Assembly: GCA_947175285.1 (NCBI GenBank)
Contig: CAMWMM010000329.1
Coordinates: forward strand, 1 to 6,063
Direction: 5' to 3'
From: an uncultured Lachnospiraceae bacterium
GTDB taxonomy: Bacteria > Bacillota_A > Clostridia > Lachnospirales > Lachnospiraceae
DNA: 6,063 bases
The first letter of the stretch is position 1, and each line of letters begins with the position of its first letter. Under the pieces are notes generated by a model. That model worked only from the letters and a program-made list of their open reading frames with translations. It was not told the origin of the DNA and did no database searches. Made by a program: the position numbers and the translations under genes. This document shows, in pieces, positions 1-5,860 of the stretch.

Positions 1-20
1 ATGACTTGAAAAGGGACATC

Positions 21-782
21 ATGAAACTGAATACGGAGGATGAGAGTATCTTATCCGCATATTATGCAGATGCCTGCCTGTTTCAGATAGACACCTCACA
101 GATGAAGGAACCAGTATATTCCTGTATTACTTGTGTTCCGGGTTCAAAAGAGGAATTAGCCAGAAAGTACGGATACAATCAGGAAATCTGTATGGATGTG
201 GCGGCAAACGCCATGAATCATACATTGCAGCATGGTATGAAACCGGTGATGTTAAGGGCAATGGTAACATGCGGAAATGACAGCCGGAAACAGTTATATC
301 TTATGGCACAGGCATTTCGGGAAATCTGTGATAAAAACGGGGCAGCTTTTGCAGGGATGGAGATTGCCGCACAGCCGGTAAATTTTAATCCCGGAGAGTA
401 TGCGGTAAACGCTACGGTAGTAGGAGTGCAGGATAAGGAAAAAGTGCTGACAGGGAGCCGGCTGCAGGAGGGAGATATCCTGATTGGCATTAAGACAGAG
501 GGCATCGACGGAACCAGCTATCCATTCATAAAAGTAATGTTGGATAAAAAAACTGAACTTTATCATGCTCAAATTGACAAGAACAGATTATTCCTTGATG
601 AGATTATGAAAGCAAATTCGGCATATGCAAGGGAAATCATAGCATTACAGGAGAAAGGGTATTTAAAGGGGGCTTATCGGAGCAGTTGTACGTTGCTGAA
701 TTGGAAGTATTGGCGGAGGATGCCGGATGGGCTGGGCGCATGTATTGATTTGTCTGCGCTTCCAGTTATGCCTTTATACTGA
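21..782 (+). pseudogene. PurM-like (AIR synthetase fold) protein, N-terminal three quarters, ended by an in-frame TGA
   Basis: This is a divergent relative of phosphoribosylformylglycinamidine cyclo-ligase (PurM). The clearest matches are GEYAVNATVVGV (residues 125-136, PurM GEYDLAGFAVGV), the following LTGSRLQEGDILIGI, and MPDGLGACIDLSALPV near 234-249. The stretch MDVAANAMNHTLQHGMKP (58-75) lines up with PurM's MCVNDILVQGAEP. The enzyme's usual DGVGTK, GGETAEMPG and HITGGG motifs are not recognisable (about 40-45, 112-120 and 217-223), so AIR synthetase activity is unlikely. I chose ATG 21 because AAAAGGG lies just upstream; TTG 6 in the same frame is possible, and the frame is open to the left edge. 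The TGA at 780-782 falls before the conserved C-terminus, which continues in the same frame to 995. It is either a nonsense-mutated gene or a split protein. The family call is fairly sure; the function is unknown. Confidence 0.7.
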
Positions 783-995
783 TTTCTTTTTGAACAGGAT
801 ATGATTGGGGAAAATATGTTTCCGTATCATTTTCATATGGGAATCGGTATGACAGTAGTTGTGCCGGAAAAATACTGGAAAGAGGCGATAGAAGTTATCG
901 GTCAGTTTTCGGAGTGTTGGCGTATCGGACAGATAGAGACAGATGATAAACACAAAGGGGAAAAAGTCTGGAGTAAAGGGCGGATATCATGGTAG
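783..995 (+). pseudogene. PurM-like protein, C-terminal part after the in-frame TGA
   Basis: Reading on in the same frame past the TGA gives FLFEQDMIGEN and then FHMGIGMTVVVP, which matches the PurM C-terminal motif FNMGIGMVLVVP, followed by a segment ending in a short strand-like GQIE region. Together with the upstream part the unit would be about 324 codons, near the roughly 345 residues of PurM. Nothing is frameshifted: one stop codon separates the halves. An ATG at 801 could allow reinitiation, but only a weak CAGGA precedes it by two bases. The last codons overlap the start of the AraC-type gene by seven bases (ATGGTAG, 989-995), which suggests translational coupling between the two genes when the frame is read through. 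Whether this part is translated is not known. Confidence 0.65.
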
Positions 996-1378
996 AAAGA
1001 GTGGAAAAAGGCATTGTTTTACGTAGAAAAAAGAAACAGGATAAACTGATTCAGGCAATTGAGTATATCAAAACGCATCTTGCTAAAAGCCCGTCGCTGT
1101 CGGAAACTGCGGGGCATATTGATGTTTCTTCCTCATATTTATCCAAAACATTTATTGGCTGTCTGCATACACCGTATTCCGCCTTTGTTTTAAACGAAAA
1201 AATATTGTATGCGCAAAAGCTTCTGGTGGATTCGAAGATGAGCATGACGGAGATTGCCGGAGCGGCCGGTTTTTCCAGCAATACTTATTTCAGTGACTGC
1301 TTTAAACGGATTACCGGCATATCACCGCTGCAATTCAGGAAAGCATATACAACAGAGGGACGCGGTGCAAATTCATAG
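989..1378 (+). CDS. Stand-alone AraC/XylS-type DNA-binding regulator
   Basis: A 129-residue protein made almost entirely of the AraC-family DNA-binding domain. The first helix-turn-helix spans about residues 37-57 (SLSETAGHIDVSSSYLSKTF) and the second about 84-108 (MTEIAGAAGFSSNTYFSDCF), followed by the family's closing motif TGISPLQFRKAY (109-120). There is no ligand-binding or receiver domain. The frame is closed by a TAA at 974-976, so the protein cannot be extended upstream, and AAAGGGCGG just before ATG 989 is an acceptable RBS. It overlaps the PurM-like frame by 7 nt and lies 20 nt before the first ABC gene, so it probably controls this operon. Small DNA-binding-only members such as MarA and SoxS are controlled by their amount; alternatively this is the surviving part of a larger regulator, or it gets its signal from a partner protein. 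The fold assignment is sure; the target is inferred. Confidence 0.88.
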   Translation: MVERVEKGIVLRRKKKQDKLIQAIEYIKTHLAKSPSLSETAGHIDVSSSYLSKTFIGCLHTPYSAFVLNEKILYAQKLLVDSKMSMTEIAGAAGFSSNTYFSDCFKRITGISPLQFRKAYTTEGRGANS

Positions 1379-1398
1379 GTTGAAAGAAAGGCATGGTT

Positions 1399-3060
1399 AT
1401 GAACAAAAACACAGACAGAGTAATTCTTACACAGGTTTTAAAGTATGTCGGTAAACATAAAAAGCTTATACTGCTTGCCCTGTCAGCCGGTGCATTATGC
1501 TCCGGCTGCGGGGTTGCCGGTTCTGAACTTTTAAAACGTGTGATTGATGGATTTTCGGCAGGAACATTGGATATTGCCACAATTGTTTTTATGTGTATCG
1601 GTATACTCATAGCGGGGGCAGGCTCAGCATGGATTACACGGTATGCGTCCGGGAGTATGGCAACTAAGATGCTTCAGGAAGTAAAAGACGATGCGGCTGC
1701 TCATATCACTAAAATAACGACGGAATTTATGATGAAAAGCCATTCGGGAGATATTCTTTCAAGATTGACGGATGATGTGAACCGGGTCAGTGGTTTTGTA
1801 CAGGATGATTTGATTCTTGTAATGATGAATCCTTTTTTGATTCTTTTTTATTTTATTTATTTGCTTTATCTGAATCCGCAGCTGTTTCTGATTTCCATAG
1901 TGCCGACAATCGTGTGTCTGCCCTTTGGCGCTGTGTTTACAACGAGATTCAAAGCAGGTTCCAAGGCATATATGCAGTATTCGGCGGATATCATCAGTGC
2001 ATCGGCAGACATGATAGGCGGCATGGAAGTGGTGAAAAGCTATTGCCTGCAGGATACTCTTTTAGAGGATTATCGTGAAAGCGTGCGGAAAATGACGGAT
2101 ATGGCAATCCGTAATGACGGAAATCAGTATAAAGGACGTGCGTTCTGGATTTTATCATCCACGCTCTCTTCCATACTCTGCCTTGTCGCAGGAGGGTGGT
2201 TCTGCCTGCAGAGAAGACTGACAATCGGTGCACTGGTGGCATTTTTTTCGCTTTTACCCCAGATGGTGGAGGTCATTAATGACATAGCTTACCGGACTTT
2301 TAACAGCAAAGTGGCTTTGGCGGCGGCAGAAAGGGTGTTTGAACTATTGAATACGCCGATTGAGCCGACAGGAACTGTCACATCCGGCAGGGAGGATGCC
2401 CCTGCGATAGAATTCAGAGACGTGGAGTTTGAATATGAAGAGGGGGTTCCGGTACTGGATGGCGTCAGTTTTCAGGTTCCCCGAGGCAAGACTGTAGCAG
2501 TAGTTGGTGCAAGCGGAGGCGGAAAAAGTACGCTGCTCCGCCTTTTGTGTGGATTTTATCATCCGAAACGGGGAAGTATTCTGATTGAAGGTGTTAAACT
2601 GGAAGACTGGAATCTGGAAGCCCTGCGTTCTCGCATTTCCTATGTCTCTCAGCATGCTTATCTGTTTCCGGTGTCCGTGGGAGAAAATATTGCCATGGGT
2701 AAATCCGGGGCGGATGAAAAAGAAATCCGTATGGCAGCTGAGGCGGCAAATGCATCCGGTTTTATAAACGAACTTCCAAAGGGGTATGATACTCCGGCAG
2801 GAGAGCGAGGTTCACGCTTATCGGGCGGACAGATACAGCGTATTTCCATTGCACGGGCAATCTTAAAAGACGCCCCGATACTGCTTTTGGACGAAGCCAC
2901 TTCTGCGCTTGATGCACAAGCGGAAAATGATGTGCAAAAGGCGCTGGATGAACTGGCAAAAGGACGGACAACACTGATTGTCGCACATCGCCTGTCTACG
3001 ATAAAAAACGCAGATTACGTCGTAGTGATGGAAGACGGGAAAGGTAAGATAGCATTATGA
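1399..3060 (+). CDS. ABC half-transporter 1, exporter-fold membrane domain fused to ATPase
   Basis: A 553-residue TMD-NBD half-transporter. Six membrane segments lie at roughly 20-40, 58-82, 138-158, 160-182, 248-272 and 276-298. The ATPase follows with an A-loop tyrosine (FEYEEG), Walker A GASGGGKST (370-378), Q-loop Gln418, an exporter-type GERG stretch before signature LSGGQ (474-478), Walker B ending Asp498-Glu499, a SALD D-loop and H-loop His530. All catalytic residues are present. ATG 1399 is preferred over ATG 1393 because GAAAGAAAGG sits 7 nt before it and only 1 nt before 1393. The C-terminus stops at MEDGKGKIAL, about 30 residues earlier than its partner, where the tail after the last strand is normally found. 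Its stop overlaps the next start (ATGA). It should pair with the next protein in the membrane. The AraC-ABC-ABC layout recalls YbtAPQ siderophore loci, but substrate and direction are unknown. Confidence 0.93.
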   Translation: MNKNTDRVILTQVLKYVGKHKKLILLALSAGALCSGCGVAGSELLKRVIDGFSAGTLDIATIVFMCIGILIAGAGSAWITRYASGSMATKMLQEVKDDAAAHITKITTEFMMKSHSGDILSRLTDDVNRVSGFVQDDLILVMMNPFLILFYFIYLLYLNPQLFLISIVPTIVCLPFGAVFTTRFKAGSKAYMQYSADIISASADMIGGMEVVKSYCLQDTLLEDYRESVRKMTDMAIRNDGNQYKGRAFWILSSTLSSILCLVAGGWFCLQRRLTIGALVAFFSLLPQMVEVINDIAYRTFNSKVALAAAERVFELLNTPIEPTGTVTSGREDAPAIEFRDVEFEYEEGVPVLDGVSFQVPRGKTVAVVGASGGGKSTLLRLLCGFYHPKRGSILIEGVKLEDWNLEALRSRISYVSQHAYLFPVSVGENIAMGKSGADEKEIRMAAEAANASGFINELPKGYDTPAGERGSRLSGGQIQRISIARAILKDAPILLLDEATSALDAQAENDVQKALDELAKGRTTLIVAHRLSTIKNADYVVVMEDGKGKIAL

Positions 3061-4859
3061 TGAAGAATAACAAAATAACAGCCGCTGGGATAAAAAAATA
3101 TCTGTCACTATTTGAAAAATCCGGTGTGTACTGGCTTTGCCTGTTGTTAATTCCGGTCACGGAAGTGCTTGTGAACGCAATAAACGCATTGTTTTATCAA
3201 AATATTATAAATGCAGTAACGGCTTCCGATATGGCTTTATTTCAGTCTGCACTTTGGCTGGCAGCGGTTGTTCTGGCAGCGGGCATAGCCAAAATTCTTA
3301 TTACTTATACATATATGTATCAGATTCGCCTGATTATGGCAAGACTGCGGATACGGGTGATGACACATTTGTTTGCTCTGCCGATGGCATATTTCGAAGA
3401 ACATCATACAGCAGACTCCATACAGAAACTGTGTTTCAATGTAGAGGACATCAAGACCTCCCTTGCGAACAGGCATTCGCGGGTTATCAGTCCTGTGATA
3501 ATCGGTATTTCTGCTATTGTCATTATTTTGTTTTTAGATTGGCGGATAGGACTTATGGTACTTGTCTTAAGTGCAGTATCGGTGAGGGTAGATATGTTTC
3601 TTTCAAAGCCGCTCCGTAATATGTCGGTCAAAATACAGAAACTGCTTGCGAAATGTACGGAAAGCCTGACTGATATTCTGGCAGGGATGAATGTTATCAA
3701 AATGTTTTCGGGAGCACAGGTTATGGTGGAAAGATATTATGACGGGAATGCTGATGCAGCTGCTTATACAATGAAGCGGTTCCGCCGAATGTCCGATGTG
3801 CAGGCAGCCGAATGGGTATTTGGATTTTTGTGTAATATTGTGATTCTGCTTATCGGTGTATTTATGTCTTTTGCAGGTCTGGTAGACTTTGGTACGGTGG
3901 TGGCGATTCTCAGCTTGCAGGGTATGGTATCTTATTTTTTAAGAAATATCGGCAGCGCATGGGGAGGCTTGATAGACGCTTTTGTTCTCTCAGACAGAGT
4001 ATTTGAGATTCTGGACCAGCCCATTCCGGATTGGCAGAAAAACAGGCATATTGACAGTGCGGATACGAGTTGGATTGTATCTAAGGAATCTTTAACGGAC
4101 GCGAGCGTGAAAGATTATGGAATCAGACTAAGTAATGCAGTATTTTCCTATGATGATTCGGAAACCGTATTAAGCGGTGTGGATATTGAGGTAGAGAGAG
4201 GAAAAACGGCTGCCCTTGTAGGAGAGAGCGGCGGCGGTAAGAGTACGGTAGTAAAACTTCTGCTGGGCTTTTATCCGTTAAACAGCGGCGCGATGGAAGT
4301 GCTTGGAAAACCGCTCTCCGGCTATACCGTGGATGAACTGCGCAGGAATATTGCTTATGTACCTCAGGATGCCTATCTTTTTACAACAAGCATAAAGGAA
4401 AATATACGATACGGCAGGCTCGGAGCAAGTGATGAAGAAGTTATCGAAGCAGCCAAACGCGCTTATGCCCATGAATTTATCATGTTATTTCCGGATGGAT
4501 ATGATACGCTGGTCGGGGAGCGCGGTGAGAGCCTATCGGGCGGGCAGCGTCAGCGAATTGCAATAGCCCGTGCATTTATCAGGAATGCGCCAATACTTCT
4601 TCTGGATGAGGCAACCTCTGCGCTGGATTCGGAGAGCGAACAGCTTGTGCAAAAGGGAATCGAGGCATTGATGGGAGGGCGTACGACGCTTGTGGTAGCG
4701 CACAGGCTTTCAACGATTGAAAATGCAGATACGATATATGTTATGGAGCACGGAAAGATATGTGAAAAAGGCAGACATTCCGAATTAATGGAACAGGGCG
4801 GGGTATATAAACGATTGGTGGAGTTGTCGGGGAATAAGTTAAAATCTATTGGTGATTAG
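3057..4859 (+). CDS. ABC half-transporter 2, exporter-fold membrane domain fused to ATPase
   Basis: A 600-residue TMD-NBD protein, the partner of the preceding half-transporter. Membrane segments lie near residues 24-46, 62-90, 143-162, 163-183, 253-275 and 278-302. A somewhat long linker (about 325-360) leads to an ATPase with an A-loop tyrosine (FSYDD), Walker A GESGGGKST (389-397), Q-loop Gln437, GERGES before signature LSGGQ (493-497), Walker B Asp517-Glu518, a SALD D-loop and H-loop His549. With both subunits canonical, both composite ATP sites of a heterodimer should be able to hydrolyse ATP. The start overlaps the upstream stop as ATGA; GGGAAAGG at 3037-3044 and GTAAG nearer the start are the only RBS-like bases, so coupled translation is likely. 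The C-terminal tail is complete (EKGRHSELMEQGGVYKRL and on), unlike its partner. No clear terminator follows. Confidence 0.94.
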   Translation: MMKNNKITAAGIKKYLSLFEKSGVYWLCLLLIPVTEVLVNAINALFYQNIINAVTASDMALFQSALWLAAVVLAAGIAKILITYTYMYQIRLIMARLRIRVMTHLFALPMAYFEEHHTADSIQKLCFNVEDIKTSLANRHSRVISPVIIGISAIVIILFLDWRIGLMVLVLSAVSVRVDMFLSKPLRNMSVKIQKLLAKCTESLTDILAGMNVIKMFSGAQVMVERYYDGNADAAAYTMKRFRRMSDVQAAEWVFGFLCNIVILLIGVFMSFAGLVDFGTVVAILSLQGMVSYFLRNIGSAWGGLIDAFVLSDRVFEILDQPIPDWQKNRHIDSADTSWIVSKESLTDASVKDYGIRLSNAVFSYDDSETVLSGVDIEVERGKTAALVGESGGGKSTVVKLLLGFYPLNSGAMEVLGKPLSGYTVDELRRNIAYVPQDAYLFTTSIKENIRYGRLGASDEEVIEAAKRAYAHEFIMLFPDGYDTLVGERGESLSGGQRQRIAIARAFIRNAPILLLDEATSALDSESEQLVQKGIEALMGGRTTLVVAHRLSTIENADTIYVMEHGKICEKGRHSELMEQGGVYKRLVELSGNKLKSIGD

Positions 4860-4971
4860 ATATCAGGATTCGGTTGTCAAAAGGCGCAGTTTGAGCAATC
4901 TTTCTGATTAAATTATAAACTGTTCCTTTTGACACTCGAATTATATTAGAAATATAGGTATCTTCTCGACA
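4846..4971 (-). pseudogene. Possible HTH-coding remnant on the minus strand
   Basis: Read on the minus strand, 4971 down to 4846 gives an open frame with a stretch that looks like a helix-turn-helix: ISNIIRVSKGTVYNLIRKIA (4953-4894), ending at a TAG at 4848-4846 inside the end of the second ABC gene. It resembles the recognition helix of recombinase- or transposase-type HTH domains (VSKGTVY). There is no convincing start codon or RBS, and the open frame merges upstream into the antisense of the antitoxin gene. It may be a scrap of a lost gene or chance, so confidence is low. Confidence 0.2.
4875..4934. repeat. 10-bp perfect inverted repeat with 40-nt spacer
   Basis: TGTCAAAAGG (4875-4884) and CCTTTTGACA (4925-4934) are exact reverse complements separated by 40 nt, in the spacer between the ABC operon and the antitoxin gene. 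The arms have no GC-rich core, a long loop and no T-run after them, so this is not a normal intrinsic terminator. The right arm also contains a TTGACA hexamer. It could be a protein-binding site, the end of a lost element, or chance. Confidence 0.4.
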
Positions 4972-4994
4972 TTGTGGCAGATGCGTAATATAAT
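4966..4994 (+). promoter_or_regulatory. Sigma-A type promoter for the RelB antitoxin gene
   Basis: TCGACA (4966-4971; 5 of 6 to TTGACA) and a perfect TATAAT (4989-4994) are 17 bp apart, 22 bp before ATG 5017. This is the best promoter match in the window and shows that the antitoxin gene is transcribed independently of the ABC operon. A second TTGACA at 4929-4934 has only a poor TATAGG 18 bp downstream. Confidence 0.7.
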
Positions 4995-4999
4995 GTAAT
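4986..4999 (+). promoter_or_regulatory. Three phased TAAT repeats over the -10, candidate antitoxin operator
   Basis: TAAT occurs three times at a 5-bp period (4986, 4991, 4996) across the -10 element of the antitoxin promoter. Ribbon-helix-helix antitoxins normally repress their own promoter by binding short tandem or inverted repeats there. Position and spacing fit such an operator, but AT-rich promoters can show this by chance, so this is inference. Confidence 0.35.
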
Positions 5000-5016
5000 A
5001 CAAGTAGGAGGCGTAA

Positions 5017-5265
5017 ATGATGACAATATCAGTAAGACAAAGTGGCGAGGATAGCAGTCTGATCAAACAGTATACAGATTTAAAGAAAATGAATGTGTCT
5101 GAATTGATTCGCCAGACTATACTTGAAAAAATTGAGGATGAATATGATTTGACAGCCTATAAAAAGGCAATGGAAGATTATAATAGAAATCCGGTGTCTT
5201 ATTCCCATGAAGAAGTGAAAAAGGACTGGTGCCAAACAGAAGTGGAGAATGGCGGTATCGAATAG
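5017..5265 (+). CDS. relB: RelB/DinJ-like ribbon-helix-helix antitoxin with altered C-terminal tail
   Basis: An 82-residue protein. Residues 3-8 (TISVRQ) form the DNA-binding strand, and helices at about 10-24 and 27-42 (NVSELIRQTILEKIEDEYD) complete a ribbon-helix-helix domain. The segment AYKKAMEDYNRNPVSYSHEEV (47-67) is the toxin-binding region typical of RelB-type antitoxins. It would neutralise a RelE mRNA interferase and repress its own promoter. AGGAGG (5006-5011) serves ATG 5017 or ATG 5020; many relatives begin at the second Met. The last 10-15 residues are not family-like: they are the relE gene read in the wrong frame, because a deletion has joined relB to the middle of relE. The protein is therefore an orphan antitoxin with a foreign tail. 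It could still bind DNA, or cross-neutralise a RelE encoded elsewhere. Confidence 0.88.
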   Translation: MMTISVRQSGEDSSLIKQYTDLKKMNVSELIRQTILEKIEDEYDLTAYKKAMEDYNRNPVSYSHEEVKKDWCQTEVENGGIE

Positions 5266-5357
5266 GAGATTATAGAATATTGACGGATATTCAGGATGAT
5301 AAATTAGATATCCTGATTATTACGGTGGGTCATAGGAGAGAAGTTTATGACAGCTAA
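5217..5357 (+). pseudogene. relE: relE toxin remnant, C-terminal half only
   Basis: A frame other than that of the antitoxin encodes a clear RelE C-terminus: KGLVPNRSGEWRYRIGDYR (5220-5276), then ILTDIQDDKLDILIITVGHR and REVYDS before TAA 5355-5357. This is about 46 of the usual 85-90 residues. The frame is closed by TGA at 5208-5210 and has no start codon, so no toxin is made. The fragment keeps the conserved arginines and the C-terminal Tyr of the family's active region but lacks the N-terminal helices and strands that bind antitoxin and ribosome. It overlaps the 3' end of relB, whereas an intact pair would have relE after or barely overlapping relB. A single deletion of about 120-150 bp explains this. 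The identification is strong; the deletion size is estimated from family length. Confidence 0.85.
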
Positions 5358-5468
5358 TGTAAGGCAGTTCTGACTTCTGATTTAGTGGCAGCACAATTAG
5401 CGGAAAATATGATAAAGCCTTATTATTAGTCAAAGAGTTGACAAAGGTGTGCGTCCACTGCCATATAG
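5358..5468 (+). other. Decayed coding debris between relE remnant and immunity-like ORF
   Basis: No intact gene. Two short protein-like stretches lie in different frames: KAVLTSDLVAAQLAENMIK (5361-5417, stop at 5427) and KYDKALLLVKELTKVCVHCH (about 5405-5464, in a frame open from 5381 to 5524). A single frameshift around 5460 would join the second stretch to the ORF that starts at 5469, so it may be that gene's broken N-terminal part. An AGGAGAG (5334-5340) followed by ATG 5347 opens only eight codons. The stretch contains one copy of a 15-base repeat. Confidence 0.4.
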
Positions 5469-5744
5469 ATGACAATTCTGCCAGCAGACCGCTTAGAGTA
5501 CGACTTTATGGGGTGGCAAGGTGACGAATTGTTGAACACACATCCATGTTTTATAGTTACAGAAAGTTTGAAAAATGATATTATTTTGAATGGTTTAACT
5601 GGTGTTATATTTAATAACATTGCGATGACATTTTCAGATAATTTTTATTTTAATAAATACAAAGAGATTATTGTGAGTGAAAAAGCATTAGGTGTTTTAA
5701 AACAACACAAAATTGATATGTGTATTATAGAAAAATATATTTAA
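5469..5744 (+). CDS. Hypothetical 91-aa protein resembling the C-terminal part of an immunity protein
   Basis: I do not recognise the gene with certainty. The sequence LLNTHPCFIVTESLKNDI (21-38) followed by LNGLTGVIFNNI (40-51) resembles the pattern seen in polymorphic-toxin immunity proteins of the DUF1629/Imm11 sort (a phrase like FLVSERLKDALE...LTGIKF in their C-terminal half), and the rest is a hydrophilic tail ending in DMCIIEKYI. Such families are usually about twice this long. There is no RBS before ATG 5469, and a TAG stop directly precedes it (TAGATG), with related-looking coding in another frame upstream. It is therefore probably the surviving 3' half of a frameshifted gene rather than a functional gene. 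No signal peptide or membrane segment is seen. It is more AT-rich than the ABC operon, in keeping with acquired DNA. Confidence 0.45.
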   Translation: MTILPADRLEYDFMGWQGDELLNTHPCFIVTESLKNDIILNGLTGVIFNNIAMTFSDNFYFNKYKEIIVSEKALGVLKQHKIDMCIIEKYI

Positions 5745-5785
5745 TTTTGCTTATGCTTTATAATTTCCAGCTTTTTAAGATACAA

Positions 5786-5814
5786 TAGACTTTACATTCT
5801 GATTATGGTATACT
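5786..5814 (+). promoter_or_regulatory. Extended -10 promoter for the 63-aa gene
   Basis: TATACT (5809-5814; 5 of 6 to TATAAT) is preceded by TGG (5806-5808), an extended -10 TGn motif, with TAGACT (5786-5791; 4 of 6) as the -35 at a 17-bp spacing. Transcription would start near 5821, leaving a leader of about 40 nt to ATG 5861. The site lies in the 116-bp AT-rich gap after the immunity-like ORF, in which I see no terminator. Confidence 0.6.
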
Positions 5815-5860
5815 AAATGCAACCTAATAACTGGTTTTCTATAATCGGGAGGTGAATATA

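Noticed and set aside
780..782. TGA as a selenocysteine or alternative-code tryptophan codon
   Set aside because: PurM has no known selenocysteine at this place, no SECIS-like element could be shown just downstream, and tryptophan uses TGG throughout the window.
801..995. Independent 64-aa gene starting at ATG 801
   Set aside because: The sequence is the PurM C-terminal domain in the same frame as the upstream part and has a poor RBS, so it is better described as the rest of an interrupted gene.
2344..2986. Minus-strand and alternate-frame ORFs of 60-103 codons across the ABC genes
   Set aside because: They lie antisense to or out of frame with strongly conserved ABC motifs and show no protein-family features of their own.
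4844..4861. ATCTA/TAGAT hairpin at the end of the second ABC gene as a terminator
   Set aside because: Only 5 bp of AT-rich stem and no T-run downstream; too weak to call.
4929..4958. Alternative antitoxin promoter TTGACA (4929) with TATAGG (4953)
   Set aside because: The -10 is poor at 18-bp spacing, and a better promoter with a perfect TATAAT lies closer to the gene.
5289..5320. Inverted repeat TCAGGAT ... ATCCTGA as a terminator or hairpin
   Set aside because: It lies inside the relE remnant, is explained by coding sequence, has a 12-nt AT-rich loop and no following T-run.
5347..5373. Short ORF starting ATG 5347 after AGGAGAG
   Set aside because: It has only eight codons before TGA, and the apparent RBS is the conserved end of the relE coding sequence.
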